Shown: positions 26,962-36,993, numbered from the stretch's first letter. The stretch is DNA of 64,000 nucleotides from Bacteroidota bacterium (GCA_013390605.1 JACAUB010000001.1:2215380-2279379); one strand, 5' to 3'. Notes: generated by a model not told the origin, from the sequence alone. Made by a program: numbers and translations.

Positions 26962-27447
26962 ATGAAACGTATATTTAATCTTTCTCTGATTTTTGCAGTT
27001 ATCATCATGGTATCATGTGGAAGTTCTATTGGAAAAAAGAAAGAAGGATCTTCAACCGCAACAACTGAAACAGCAACCGGAAAGCCTATACATTTGGATA
27101 AGCAGATGTTTATGGCTAAGGTTTTTGACTATGAAAAGAGTCCTGATAAATGGATATACAAAGGTGATAAGCCTTGCCTTATTGACTTTTATGCTGATTG
27201 GTGTGGCCCTTGTAAAATGATTGCTCCGTACATGGAAGATTTTGCTTCTACATACAACAATCAAATCTATGTTTACAAAATTAATGTTGACGAGCAAAAA
27301 GAATTAGCCTCTTATTTTGGAATTCAAAGTATACCCGCTATCCTTTTATGTCCAATGAAGGGACAACCTCAAATGATTACTGGAGCACTACCTAAAGATG
27401 AATTCGCAAAACGAATTGAAACCATTTTACTTGAAAAGAAAAACTAA
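26962..27447 (+). CDS. Thioredoxin-fold lipoprotein
   Basis: A 161-residue protein with a lipoprotein signal (MKRIFNLSLIFAVIIMVSC, acylated Cys19), then a Ser/Thr/Lys-rich spacer to about residue 45, then a thioredoxin domain. The redox motif is CGPC at 81-84 in DWCGPCKM, and the cis-Pro is in IQSIPAIL. It would reduce or exchange disulfides at the periplasmic face of a membrane. The next gene encodes a close relative without the signal; both share a lead-in segment (FLEKVFNYEK versus FMAKVFDYEK), pointing to duplication. Start and stop are clear and the -7 box is 27 bp upstream. Confidence 0.88.
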   Translation: MKRIFNLSLIFAVIIMVSCGSSIGKKKEGSSTATTETATGKPIHLDKQMFMAKVFDYEKSPDKWIYKGDKPCLIDFYADWCGPCKMIAPYMEDFASTYNNQIYVYKINVDEQKELASYFGIQSIPAILLCPMKGQPQMITGALPKDEFAKRIETILLEKKN

Positions 27448-27494
27448 CTTTTAAGTAAGACCAAATTGAACTATAAACAGAAAAAAATACTGAA

Positions 27495-27869
27495 ATGGAA
27501 CATTTAACAAAACAAACCTTCCTTGAAAAGGTCTTTAACTACGAAAAAAATCAAGAGTGGAAATTTGAAGGAACCATTCCTTGTTTAATCGACTTTTATG
27601 CTGATTGGTGTGGTCCATGTAAGATGGTAGCTCCCATTCTGGAAGAATTATCAAAAGAATATGATGGCAAGATAAACATCTATAAAGTAGATACTGAAGC
27701 AGAACAGGAAATATCAGCTGCCTTTGGAATACGGAGCATTCCCAGTCTCCTATTTGTACCAATGGAAGGTGCCCCACAAATGGCTCAAGGAGCACTTCCT
27801 AAATCACAATTAACACAAGCGATAAATGATGTACTTTTAAATGGAACAGCAGTTCCAACTGAAGACTAA
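27495..27869 (+). CDS. trxA: Cytoplasmic thioredoxin
   Basis: A 124-residue thioredoxin without signal peptide. The active site is CGPC at 39-42 in DWCGPCKM and the cis-Pro loop is IRSIPSLL. It has about fifteen extra residues at the N-terminus compared with E. coli thioredoxin, including FLEKVFNYEKNQEWKFEG, also found in the lipoprotein upstream. It starts 47 bp after that gene and is followed by a hairpin terminator, so the two are one transcription unit with one member for each compartment. Confidence 0.9.
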   Translation: MEHLTKQTFLEKVFNYEKNQEWKFEGTIPCLIDFYADWCGPCKMVAPILEELSKEYDGKINIYKVDTEAEQEISAAFGIRSIPSLLFVPMEGAPQMAQGALPKSQLTQAINDVLLNGTAVPTED

Positions 27870-27899
27870 AGATTAAATAGCACACGCGTCTATCATTTT

Positions 27900-27940
27900 A
27901 ACAGGTTATCTTAAGATTATAAAACTTAGGATAACCTGTT
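27900..27940 (+). terminator. Terminator after the thioredoxin pair
   Basis: Positions 27900-27915 pair with 27925-27940 with one mismatch (AACAGGTTATC core), loop of nine. It lies 31 bp after the stop codon. Confidence 0.78.
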
Positions 27941-27965
27941 TCCTTTATAATTGCACGGTTCTAGT

Positions 27966-27974
27966 TACCTTTGC
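27966..27974 (+). promoter_or_regulatory. -7 box upstream of the WbqC-family gene
   Basis: TACCTTTGC, 16 bp before the start codon at 27990. It follows directly on the preceding terminator. Confidence 0.6.
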
Positions 27975-27989
27975 AGAAAAGAATAACGA

Positions 27990-28610
27990 ATGGAAAACCC
28001 TATTCTACTTTCAACAGCCTATCTTCCTCCCATTGAATATATTATTCAATGCATGAATCATAAAACCATCACAATTGAACTATTAGAGACTTTTCCAAAA
28101 CAAACCTACCGAAATCGTTGCCATATTGCCACTGCCAATGGATTACTCGCACTGACTATCCCTGTGAAGAAACCAAATGGGAATCACACACCGACACAAG
28201 ACATATTACTTGAAACCAATAACAGATGGAATATCATTCATTGGAGAGCAATACATTCTGCATATTCTCACTCACCCTATTTCTTATATTATAGCGATGC
28301 TTTTGAAGGAATTTATAGAAACCCACCAAAAACCCTTGTTGAATTTAATGAGGCGCTCTTAAAAGTAATCTTTAAACTATTAAAGGTCGAGGTTGAGATT
28401 AAATACACCAATGATTTTGTGTCAATAACTAATTCGACAACTGATTTGCGAAACTTAATTCATCCAAAACAGACTTTCGATTATCAGAGCAAGCCCGTTG
28501 ATTTTAAAATGTATACACAAACGTTCAACAACAAGTACCCTTTTATTCCAAATCTAAGTATTATAGATCTCCTTTTTAATGAGGGATCGTCATCATTAGA
28601 TTATCTCTAA
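27990..28610 (+). CDS. WbqC-family protein
   Basis: A 206-residue soluble protein of the WbqC family. Signatures are LLSTAYLPPIEYIIQCMNH near the start, KQTYRNRCHIATANGLLALT, the LTIPVKKPNGNHTPTQDI block, and NRWNIIHWRAIHSAYSHSPY, with the conserved histidines and tyrosines of the family. Family members occur with O-antigen or sugar-modification genes, but no reaction has been settled to my knowledge. It converges on the 7TM-HD gene with a 12-bp gap. Confidence 0.82.
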   Translation: MENPILLSTAYLPPIEYIIQCMNHKTITIELLETFPKQTYRNRCHIATANGLLALTIPVKKPNGNHTPTQDILLETNNRWNIIHWRAIHSAYSHSPYFLYYSDAFEGIYRNPPKTLVEFNEALLKVIFKLLKVEVEIKYTNDFVSITNSTTDLRNLIHPKQTFDYQSKPVDFKMYTQTFNNKYPFIPNLSIIDLLFNEGSSSLDYL

Positions 28611-28622
28611 ATAATATAGTGA

Positions 28623-30710
28623 CTATAAAACTGGATATTCTACTCTGACATGGTAGATACTCATCAGTTTACGTTTCAGAATACGTTTTATTCGGGTAAT
28701 ATCTTTCATTGTGATATTCGAATTATCAAATTGATTTTGTTCAATTTGTCTATTTATAATCCTTTCTACGAGGTCATTAATAGATTTCTCATCCATCTCT
28801 TTCAAGCTTCGTGAGGCTGCTTCAACAGAATCTGCCATCATTAAGACCGCTGTTTCTTTAGAAAATGGAATAGGCCCATGATATGAAAACTTATATTTAT
28901 CAACCTCTTCTTCAGGATTTTCTTGTAATTGTTTGATGTAGAAGAATTCTGTTAGCCGAGTTCCATGGTGTGTTCGAATAAAATCAATAATCTGCTCAGG
29001 TAATTTATGTTTCTTGGCTAATTCTATGCCATTAATAACGTGTTTAATCAAAACCTGAGCACTCTCTTCGTAAGTCAATTCATTATGTGGATTATGTCCG
29101 GATGTTTGGTTCTCGATAAAGTACAGTGCACTTTCAATCTTACCAATATCATGATACAAAGCTCCCGTTCTTACCAATAAAGGATTACCCCCTAATTCAT
29201 AGACCACCTCTTCAGCGATATTAGCAACCATTATACTATGATGGAAGGTGCCTGGGGCATAAATAGCCAACTTTCTAAGCAAAGAACTATTTGTATCACT
29301 TAACTCGAGAAGCGTTACATCGGTGACTAATCCAAAGAGCTTCTCAAACAAAAAGATTAATGGGTAAGCCAATAATGTTAATATTGAAGCAGCGCAAAAC
29401 ATACCAAGATAGTCGAAGTTAAAACGAGAAAAATCACCTTCCTGAATCAAAACAATACCAGTATAAACAAGAGAATTTGAAATAAAAATCATTAAGGAGG
29501 TAAAGAAAAATTGTGATCGCCTATGTACTTTTGAAATACTGACAATTGCAACAATTCCACTGATAAGTTGAATATATAGAAATTCAAAACTATTCGGGAC
29601 TAAAAAACCACTTATAATCAGCGTCATCAAGTTAACAAAAAGCGCCATTCGGGTATCAAAAAACACGCGTGCAATAACCGGAACCAGACAAACCGGAACC
29701 ATGTAAACATACAAGCTGTTATAACGGCTCACTAAACTAATAACATTTACCATCAAAATGATCAACAGTAACAACAATACCAATTTGTTACTATCATGAA
29801 ATACTTCTACCCTAAAAGAAAAAAGAAACAACGCAAAGGCAGCTAATGCTGAGCCTATTAATAAAAATTGTCCCAACAATATAAGATAGGGTTTTCCTGA
29901 GGTACCTATTTGTGCCTCATAATCTTGTTTCAACGAATTTAGAACCTTATATTTTTCATCAGTAACAAGCTCACCTTTTGAGATAATACGTTGACCTTTC
30001 TGGATCATGCCCTTTGTAAGCGAGATACCTGAAATAATACTCTGCTTTTGTTGTTGATTTGCAAAAGCATCATAACGGATAGTATAGACCAATGCTTTTT
30101 CAAGAAGAGGTAATAATAAAGTAGCATCGATTTCTGGAAACTCCTTTGCTTTTTTGGGCAGCATCTCCCTAAGATATCTATCTGCCGATTGAATAGTAAA
30201 AAGTTCCTTCAATGAATAAGTCAATGCAAGATTCCCTTTTAGCACACGTATTTCAAAGTCGCCTCCTTTACCCTGAAGCAGAACACTGGGTTCGACAATA
30301 CCCTTTAGCATTACTGAATCGAGTAAAATTTTGCCCATAACACGATTAAATTGTTTTACCTTTTCATTTTTAGGCGTGGGAGAATATTTCTGAGTCCAAC
30401 TTTGCTCAAAATTGTTGATATACTCCGTATATTTTTTCATATATGGGTCTGAGTAAAGTCGAAATAGAAAACGTGAATCAAGCAATGCATTATCTTGCTC
30501 AACTTTTAATTCACTATCCGTTTTAAGAATCGCAAAATCAAACGGGGCTATTAAATCTTCATTCAACCACGGTTTGCTTTTTTGAAACTCATATTTAAAT
30601 TTTCCTTCGCGTGGAAAACTTAAAAGGAGGATGAGTGTAGCTGATAAGAACAAAACTATTCGGTAGAATGCTGTATAGTTGTTCCAGAAATGAATAAACT
30701 TATTTTTCAT
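28623..30710 (-). CDS. 7TM-HD membrane phosphodiesterase (PgpH-like)
   Basis: A 695-residue membrane protein. One N-terminal membrane helix (about 15-35) is followed by a large extracytoplasmic domain to about 265 (7TM-HD extracellular family), six to seven hydrophobic segments from about 270 to 470, and a cytoplasmic HD domain. The HD domain shows ALYHDIGKI, with the metal-binding His-Asp, preceded by FHHSIMVANIAEEV and followed by IDFIRTHHGTR. PgpH in Listeria and its relatives hydrolyse cyclic di-AMP to pApA, so this is the likely activity; the Bacteroidota homologue is inferred. It is convergent with the WbqC gene. Confidence 0.85.
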   Translation of the reverse strand: MKNKFIHFWNNYTAFYRIVLFLSATLILLLSFPREGKFKYEFQKSKPWLNEDLIAPFDFAILKTDSELKVEQDNALLDSRFLFRLYSDPYMKKYTEYINNFEQSWTQKYSPTPKNEKVKQFNRVMGKILLDSVMLKGIVEPSVLLQGKGGDFEIRVLKGNLALTYSLKELFTIQSADRYLREMLPKKAKEFPEIDATLLLPLLEKALVYTIRYDAFANQQQKQSIISGISLTKGMIQKGQRIISKGELVTDEKYKVLNSLKQDYEAQIGTSGKPYLILLGQFLLIGSALAAFALFLFSFRVEVFHDSNKLVLLLLLIILMVNVISLVSRYNSLYVYMVPVCLVPVIARVFFDTRMALFVNLMTLIISGFLVPNSFEFLYIQLISGIVAIVSISKVHRRSQFFFTSLMIFISNSLVYTGIVLIQEGDFSRFNFDYLGMFCAASILTLLAYPLIFLFEKLFGLVTDVTLLELSDTNSSLLRKLAIYAPGTFHHSIMVANIAEEVVYELGGNPLLVRTGALYHDIGKIESALYFIENQTSGHNPHNELTYEESAQVLIKHVINGIELAKKHKLPEQIIDFIRTHHGTRLTEFFYIKQLQENPEEEVDKYKFSYHGPIPFSKETAVLMMADSVEAASRSLKEMDEKSINDLVERIINRQIEQNQFDNSNITMKDITRIKRILKRKLMSIYHVRVEYPVL

Positions 30711-30971
30711 TATGCGCTGTTACTTCATTTAATAACTCAATTATCGTAAACCAAGTGAATCTATGAATGTTCAAAACCTAACATTGTTATTAAATAGTGT
30801 TGATTTGTTCAAAACATTCTCCGAGAAGCCCCTTTTATTTCATAGCAAAATTCATTAATTTTACTGACATTTCAACTTTTAATTTCATTACAATTTTCTT
30901 GAGGACGACTTTTATCACTGATTATCATTATTTCTTTAATTTATATTAAATTACTAAATAAAAATTTGACC

Positions 30972-31751
30972 ATGGATTATGGTGTATGTAACTTAACATC
31001 AGTACCTATACGTAAAGAAGAATCAGATAAATCTGAAATGGTAACCCAATTATTATTTGGTGAGACCTTTCAAATAAATTTAATTCTAGGCAAATGGTCA
31101 CAAATTATTATTGATGATGATAAATATACCGGGTGGATTGATAATAAGCAGTACCAACTTATCAGTGCAATAGTCTATAACAACTTAAAAAAAAGAGTTC
31201 CGCTTTTTGTTTCAGATACATTACTACCAATTACCGAAAAAAACAACTGTACATTTTCTATATTCAGAGGTAGTACAATTTACAATTCATTTGGAAAAAG
31301 GTTTATGCTGGGCAGATCGGTTTTTAGATCTGGACGTTCTACAGCTACACCATTACCCTTTGAAAAGAAGAATAAATTTATTCAGATCGCTAATCAGTAT
31401 ATAAATACACCATATTTATGGGGTGGACGCTCACCTTTTGGCATTGATTGTTCTGGATTAGTACAAATTTCGGCAAAAGGGGCAGGTTTATTATTGCCTC
31501 GAGATGCAAATCAACAAGTACAAATTGGGAAAACGATAAATTTAATATCAGAAGCGCAACCTGGAGATCTTGCATTTTTCGATAATCAGGAAGGAAAAAT
31601 TACGCATGTTGGGATAATTTTAGATAACGCTAAAATCATCCATGCATCGGGCAAAGTTAGAATCGATACCATTGACCATCAGGGTATTTTTAATTCACAA
31701 ATAAGAAAATACACGCATGAACTTCGTATTATTAAAAGAATTTTCAACTAA
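30972..31751 (+). CDS. NlpC/P60 cysteine peptidase with SH3-like domains
   Basis: Translation from ATG at 30972 gives 259 residues; a TTG two codons upstream is possible but less likely. Residues 1-120 look like two bacterial SH3-type domains (LTSVPIRKEESDKSEMVTQL, then a second near SDTLLPITEKNN). Residues about 130-259 are an NlpC/P60 domain with Cys160 in GIDCSGLVQ, His212 in THVGIILD and His224 in IHASG as the third polar residue. The family cleaves gamma-D-glutamyl-meso-diaminopimelate bonds in peptidoglycan fragments. No signal peptide is visible, so it may act in the cytoplasm on recycled muropeptides, as YkfC-like enzymes do. Confidence 0.85.
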   Translation: MDYGVCNLTSVPIRKEESDKSEMVTQLLFGETFQINLILGKWSQIIIDDDKYTGWIDNKQYQLISAIVYNNLKKRVPLFVSDTLLPITEKNNCTFSIFRGSTIYNSFGKRFMLGRSVFRSGRSTATPLPFEKKNKFIQIANQYINTPYLWGGRSPFGIDCSGLVQISAKGAGLLLPRDANQQVQIGKTINLISEAQPGDLAFFDNQEGKITHVGIILDNAKIIHASGKVRIDTIDHQGIFNSQIRKYTHELRIIKRIFN

Positions 31752-31880
31752 TTTATAAATCTCTTTTTTAAATAATTAACCTGATGAAATAAATAAAATT
31801 CCTATATTTACTGACAGTCAAAACTTGAAAACTTTACACTATTTTAATTTGAAAAAACTTTTCATTTCAAAAAAGGATCG

Positions 31881-31889
31881 TACTTTTGC
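31881..31889 (+). promoter_or_regulatory. -7 box upstream of the TonB-dependent receptor gene
   Basis: TACTTTTGC, 134 bp upstream of the start at 32023, matches TAnnTTTGC. The long AT-rich leader between them holds no open frame. Confidence 0.5.
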
Positions 31890-32022
31890 ACAATAAATAA
31901 GATATTTTTTTATAAATTTAATTCAAGGCCCCCTAAATTTAACATGCTAAATTAAAAAAATATTAAAAAAACCATTGCATAACCCAAAATCAAATAATTG
32001 TCTAAACCTTAATCCTTAATTT

Positions 32023-35000
32023 ATGAAACTAAAAATTTTTACACTTTTATTGGCATCCATGCTGACAAGTGTAATGTTATTTGCCCAAGTTACCACTTCC
32101 GGACTTAGTGGTAAAGTTGTGGGAAAAGATAACTTAACACTCCCCGGCGCAACCGTAGTGGCAATACATGTACCTACGGGCACCAAATATGTTACTGTTT
32201 CTAATGTAAATGGACAGTTCTCTATACAAGGGATGAGATCAGGTGGTCCGTATACTGTAAACATTTCATTTGTAGGATATAGCACATCTTCCTACAGAGA
32301 CATTACGTTATCACTTGGCGATATGTTCAACTTAAATGCTACGCTTTCTGAAAGCGCAACAAGTATCGCCGAGGTTTTAATTGTTGGCTCTAAGTCTTCT
32401 TTTAGATCACTCAAAACCGGTGCTGTTTCAAACATCACAACGGCTCAAATGAAGACTATTCCGAGTTTGACCAGATCCTTAGGTGATTATACAAAACTAT
32501 CTCCGTTTTCTAATGGATCAGGCTCTTATTTAGGAAAAGATGCTTATACATCAAACATTACCATTAATGGTGCAAACTTCAATAATAATTTTGGATTATC
32601 AAGTAGTACTTTACCTGGTGCTTCAGGAGAGCCAATTTCGATGGAGGCTATTGAAGAAATTCAAGTATCTGTAGCACCTTTCGATGTTAGGCAGAGTAAC
32701 TTTACCGGTGCAGGTATCAATGCTATCACTAAAAGTGGAACAAATCAATTTAAAGGTTCGGCTTATAGTTTCTTCCGTAATCAGGATTATAATGGAAGAT
32801 TCGGTCGTGACTCTGCCAATGGTAATAAAAGAAGATATGCTATATCACCGTCAACCTATAAATCTTCTGGTTTTACAGTTGGAGGACCTATCATTAAAAA
32901 TAAACTTTTCTTCTTTATAAATGCTGAAACTGAGCGTACATTATCTCCAGGTAATACATTATTAGCAATGGCAAGTGGTAGAAATGCTGCTGATCCTAAT
33001 GTAAACGCCAATGTTAGTGCAACTGACCTAACCACATTTTCGAATTTACTTAAATCAAAATATGGTTATGAAACAGGCCCTTATGAAAATTGGGGTGGTG
33101 ATCAAGCCAAAAATGATAAAATATTGGCTAGATTAGATTGGAATATAAATAAAAATAATAAGTTCTCAGTATTTTATAATTATTCAACCAGTTCTGTTCC
33201 AAGCCGTCCAAGTAGTAGTGGTGACGTAACACCAAGTATTTCTGGTGGTCGTAGTATTAAAAGTGGTGGAATATCTTATGAAAACTCACAATATTTCACT
33301 TCAAGTACCTTACATTCTATAACGGCTGAATTGAATAGTGTATTTACTCAGAATCTTAGTAATAAATTATTATTTGCTTATACGAAATATAGTCAGCCTC
33401 GTACTTCCCCAAGTTCAGTCTTCCCCATGATTGATATCATGGATGGAACTGCAAATAAAGGAAATGTAAGAATGACAGCCGGGTATGAATTATTCTCATA
33501 CTTAAACAATGTAGATAATAACACTACCATTATCACCGACAATCTTACCTATCTTTTAGGGAAACACTCACTTACCTTTGGTATATCAATGGAGCATCAA
33601 TATTTTGCCAATAGTTATTTACGCCAGGGAACATCTTATTATAGGTTTAGAGACTTAACAGCTTTTACCAATTTCACAAATGGCGTGGGTGTTGGAAAAG
33701 CTTTTAGTGCAGATTATGACCCTATTGGATTTGCTTATACCTATCCAATAAATGGATATACTAATCCAGCCGCCGAATTATCTTTCCGTCAGTGGTCAAC
33801 CTATTTACAAGATGAATGGAAAGCAACTGAAAATTTCAAAGTTACAGGCGGTATACGGTTTGATCTTCCACAATATTTGAGTGGAGCTGTAAATAATCCA
33901 GCTGTAAGTGCGTATTCTTTTAGAAACGGAGAAACAGTTGATTTGAGTTCCTGGCCAAAAGCAAAAATCTTATGGTCTCCCCGTTTAGGTTTCAACTGGG
34001 ATGTTAAGGGTAATAAATCATTAACAGTTCGTGGTGGAACAGGTATCTTTACAGGCCGTATTCCTTTTGTTTGGTTTACAAATCAACCAACAAACAGTGG
34101 AATGCTCCAATATCAATTGGCTATTAGTAGTGGTACAGCAGCTGCAAATTCTCAGTTGGCTCGCTTACCTTTATATGCCGACCCAACTAAACTTTTACAA
34201 GACGCATCTATATCTGACATTTTCCCAAAACAAAATGTAGTGGGTGGGAAAATTGCAGGGATTGATAAAAACTTCAAATTACCTCAAGTATGGCGTACCA
34301 GTATAGGTGTTGATGTTAAATTCATGGATATGTTATTAAGTCTTGATGCAATCTATTCAAAAGATATAAATTCGATTTATTTTGATAACATTAACTGGAA
34401 TGCTGCACCAAATACTGTAACTTTAGGAAGTACAACAATCCCATATTATTCTTCAGCTACCAGATATATTACATCCCCTTATCAAAATGTTGTTATCATG
34501 CGTAACACCAATAAGGGACAAGGATATACACTTGCTGCCAAATTGGATTTACCAAGAATTGCAGGATTTTCCGGTACAATATCTTATTCTAAAACATGGG
34601 GAGAAGAGGTAACAAATAAATCAGGATCTGATCCTTTCTCGGCATGGCAATATAGACTTATGTCTGGTGATCCAAATGCTCAATCACTTGGTTTAACTGC
34701 TTATAATACGCCTAACCGTGTAGTAGTATCTCTAAATTATGCGTTAAAGTATAATAAGTTTGAAACAGATGCTTCCTTATTCTATACTGGAAATAGCGGA
34801 TATGCATACTCTTATTACTTTGGTGGCGATGCCAACGGTGACGGTACTTCATCAAACGACCTGATGTATATTCCAAAAGCACAATCTGAATTTATCTGGG
34901 CTACACAAGCAGATGCTGATGCATATTTTGCTTTTGCAAAACAAGACAAATACTTGTCTAAACATGCTGGTGAAATTGCAAAACGTAATGCCGCTTACGA

Positions 35001-35319
35001 ACCATGGTACAGCAGATTTGATTTAAGAATTACACAAGATTTTAATATGCAATTTGGAAAGAATAATAACAAATTACAATTCCTTGCAGATTTTATTAAC
35101 TTCGGCAACCTTCTTAATCATAACTGGGGACTTAATAAAAGCTTAGCATCATCAGCTAATGCTCCTATTATCGTTAGTGGACGTGATGCTGCAACTGGAT
35201 TGTTAAAAGTATCGATGAGAAAAGTTGGTACTAGTTATATGACCAGTACTTTCCAGGATCCTTCAACAATAAGTGGACTATGGGGGATACAAATAGGATT
35301 TAGATATAATTTCAACTAA
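32023..35319 (+). CDS. TonB-dependent receptor, Oar-like, with carboxypeptidase-regulatory domain
   Basis: A 1098-residue outer-membrane protein. The signal peptide (to about residue 21) ends LFAQ. A carboxypeptidase-D regulatory-like domain spans about 27-105 (LSGKVVGKDNLTLPGATVVA). The plug domain, to about 240, contains AIEEIQVSVAPFDVRQSNFTGAGI, and the remainder is a large beta-barrel ending with the typical aromatic C-terminus IQIGFRYNFN. The plug phrase and the lack of a TonB-box-like start with a SusD partner place it with the Oar/CirA-like group, not the SusC pairs: no susD follows. The ligand is unknown. The gene is single, with its own -7 box and a strong terminator. Confidence 0.88.
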   Translation: MKLKIFTLLLASMLTSVMLFAQVTTSGLSGKVVGKDNLTLPGATVVAIHVPTGTKYVTVSNVNGQFSIQGMRSGGPYTVNISFVGYSTSSYRDITLSLGDMFNLNATLSESATSIAEVLIVGSKSSFRSLKTGAVSNITTAQMKTIPSLTRSLGDYTKLSPFSNGSGSYLGKDAYTSNITINGANFNNNFGLSSSTLPGASGEPISMEAIEEIQVSVAPFDVRQSNFTGAGINAITKSGTNQFKGSAYSFFRNQDYNGRFGRDSANGNKRRYAISPSTYKSSGFTVGGPIIKNKLFFFINAETERTLSPGNTLLAMASGRNAADPNVNANVSATDLTTFSNLLKSKYGYETGPYENWGGDQAKNDKILARLDWNINKNNKFSVFYNYSTSSVPSRPSSSGDVTPSISGGRSIKSGGISYENSQYFTSSTLHSITAELNSVFTQNLSNKLLFAYTKYSQPRTSPSSVFPMIDIMDGTANKGNVRMTAGYELFSYLNNVDNNTTIITDNLTYLLGKHSLTFGISMEHQYFANSYLRQGTSYYRFRDLTAFTNFTNGVGVGKAFSADYDPIGFAYTYPINGYTNPAAELSFRQWSTYLQDEWKATENFKVTGGIRFDLPQYLSGAVNNPAVSAYSFRNGETVDLSSWPKAKILWSPRLGFNWDVKGNKSLTVRGGTGIFTGRIPFVWFTNQPTNSGMLQYQLAISSGTAAANSQLARLPLYADPTKLLQDASISDIFPKQNVVGGKIAGIDKNFKLPQVWRTSIGVDVKFMDMLLSLDAIYSKDINSIYFDNINWNAAPNTVTLGSTTIPYYSSATRYITSPYQNVVIMRNTNKGQGYTLAAKLDLPRIAGFSGTISYSKTWGEEVTNKSGSDPFSAWQYRLMSGDPNAQSLGLTAYNTPNRVVVSLNYALKYNKFETDASLFYTGNSGYAYSYYFGGDANGDGTSSNDLMYIPKAQSEFIWATQADADAYFAFAKQDKYLSKHAGEIAKRNAAYEPWYSRFDLRITQDFNMQFGKNNNKLQFLADFINFGNLLNHNWGLNKSLASSANAPIIVSGRDAATGLLKVSMRKVGTSYMTSTFQDPSTISGLWGIQIGFRYNFN

Positions 35320-35340
35320 ACGGAAGTTATAATTTCATAA

Positions 35341-35375
35341 AAAAAGAGGCTGCCTTAAAAAAGCAGCCTCTTTTT
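35341..35375. terminator. Bidirectional terminator after the TonB receptor
   Basis: Positions 35341-35353 pair perfectly with 35363-35375 (GAGGCTGC core, flanking A and T runs). It sits between the converging receptor and aroC genes. Confidence 0.9.
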
Positions 35376-35395
35376 TTCATGAAAAAAAAATAAAT

Positions 35396-36493
35396 TTAAA
35401 TAAACTTCTTTTGATAAGCTTCAAACCTTAAATAATGGTCGACCAATACCAAGGCTGCCATAGCTTCCACAATAGGAACAGCACGAGGAACAACACAAAC
35501 GTCATGCCGGCCACCAGGATGAATCGTCACTTCATTACCTTCTTTGTCAACAGTTGTTTGTTCGCGCATAATAGTTGCTACAGGTTTAAAAGCAGTTCTA
35601 AAATAAATATCCTGACCACTAGAAATACCGCCTAAAATACCACCAGCTCTATTTGTTTCGAAAAGTACTTTCCCTGGATTTTCTGGATCAGGACGAAAAA
35701 CATCATTATGCTGAGAGCCTTTTATTGCACTTCCCGCAAATCCTGAACCATACTCAAACCCTTTCACTGCATTAATACTCAACATGCCCTTTGCAAAATC
35801 GGCTTGTAATCTATCAAAAACAGGCTCTCCCCATCCTGTAGGAACACCTTTAATCACACAGCTAATGATACCTCCTAAGCTATCTCCTTCAACTTGTGCT
35901 AACTTAATTTCATCAACCATTTTTGCAGCCACTTCATGATCCGGACAACGAATCTCATTTTCTTCAGTCAAAGACAGATCAAGAGCTGTATACTCTTTTT
36001 GAATAGCTACCGTACCTATTTGCGACACGTAAGCTGTTATCGAGACCCCCAGCTGCTCCAATATCATTTTAGCAATAGCGCCACCTGCTACACGTGCTAA
36101 TGTTTCACGAGCCGAAGAACGTCCACCTCCCCTATGATCTCTTATACCATATTTTTCGTTATAGGTATAATCAGCATGCGAAGGTCGAAATACTTTACTC
36201 AGTTCATTATAATCATTCGACCGTTGATCCGCATTCATAACCGCAAAAGCAATAGGAGTACCAGTAGACAATCCTTCAAAAACACCTGATAAAATCTCAA
36301 TTCTATCTTTCTCATCACGCGGAGTTACCAATTTTGATTGACCAGGTCTCCTTCTATTTAGCTCTTTTTGAATTAAATCAACTTCAATTTTAATACCGGG
36401 AGGACATCCATCCACTATTCCACCCAATCCTTTTCCATGTGACTCTCCAAAAGTAGTCAGTGTAAAAAACTTACCAAAAGTATTTCCTGCCAT
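35396..36493 (-). CDS. aroC: Chorismate synthase
   Basis: A 365-residue enzyme of the shikimate pathway that eliminates phosphate from 5-enolpyruvylshikimate-3-phosphate in the presence of reduced FMN. Signatures are [18 protein letters not shown] (with the conserved His near residue 17), [15 protein letters not shown], the FMN-region [21 protein letters not shown], and the late block RPVATIM-like [11 protein letters not shown]. Length and order are standard. It is transcribed alone on the - strand and meets the TonB receptor terminator. Confidence 0.97.
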   Translation of the reverse strand: MAGNTFGKFFTLTTFGESHGKGLGGIVDGCPPGIKIEVDLIQKELNRRRPGQSKLVTPRDEKDRIEILSGVFEGLSTGTPIAFAVMNADQRSNDYNELSKVFRPSHADYTYNEKYGIRDHRGGGRSSARETLARVAGGAIAKMILEQLGVSITAYVSQIGTVAIQKEYTALDLSLTEENEIRCPDHEVAAKMVDEIKLAQVEGDSLGGIISCVIKGVPTGWGEPVFDRLQADFAKGMLSINAVKGFEYGSGFAGSAIKGSQHNDVFRPDPENPGKVLFETNRAGGILGGISSGQDIYFRTAFKPVATIMREQTTVDKEGNEVTIHPGGRHDVCVVPRAVPIVEAMAALVLVDHYLRFEAYQKKFI

Positions 36494-36789
36494 CGTAACA
36501 AAATATATAATTCAAAAATAGTTGATAATCCGTTTTATTAACAAGCATATTATTCAAGCAATAGTCAACCACATCCAATATAAGATACGCTTTTCTATGC
36601 TTAGAAAAACAAGAATACGCCCAAATCATCACTTGTACCTAAATGATAACCAAAATTAGATTTAATTGTTATAAAATCACAATAATCTTTTCGTAAAATC
36701 CATATATTTCAATTTATCAATAGATTAACAAGTAGTTAATTGTTACGATTTTTCTTGTTTTTATCTCATTTTTTTTGTACTTTTAATAC

Positions 36790-36993
36790 AGATGATAACG
36801 ACAAGAGTAATGCAAAATCATCTGTTTAAACATGAACACTGGAACCTTCCATGATAAAACTAAATTTAATACGATGGAGCCTTCCAGATGTATTATGCAA
36901 TTAAAAGGCAATGAATTGCCTTAGCGATCCCGGCCTTTGTTCGGGTAACAACAAAAAGAAAGCGGCTGAACTTGATCGTTTCAGCCGCTTTTA
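36790..36993 (+). ncRNA. Candidate structured noncoding RNA (five stem-loops)
   Basis: A 200-base stretch in the 36494-37018 gap is much richer in stems than its AT-rich surroundings. CAGATGAT and ATCATCTG pair at about 36790-36824; CTGGAA and CCAT pair with ATGG and TTCCAG across 36838-36891; AAGGCAAT pairs with ATTGCCTT at 36904-36921; CCCG pairs with CGGG near 36928-36949; and a terminator-like GC-rich stem lies at 36962-36993 with a T-rich tail. A -33-like TTG (36755-36757) and -7-like TACTTTTA (36778-36785) with 20-bp spacing precede it. No open frame longer than a few codons covers it. It matches no RNA family that I recognise; the last hairpin can also serve the DUF349 gene. Confidence 0.45.
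36962..36993. terminator. Bidirectional terminator downstream of the DUF349 gene
   Basis: The stem AGCGGCTGAA / TTCAGCCGCT with an inner loop lies 26 bp beyond the DUF349 stop codon. T-rich sequence follows on both strands, so it can end the DUF349 message (-) and a + strand RNA from 36790. Confidence 0.85.

Noticed and set aside
32023..35319. SusC/SusD pair
   Set aside because: The receiver gene is a single Oar-like TonB receptor; no SusD-like lipoprotein follows.
36790..36993. 6S RNA, tmRNA, SRP RNA or a metabolite riboswitch
   Set aside because: No central-bubble 6S layout, no tag frame or tRNA-like ends, no SRP GGAA-type loop, and the next + strand gene is far away, so a riboswitch for it is unlikely.
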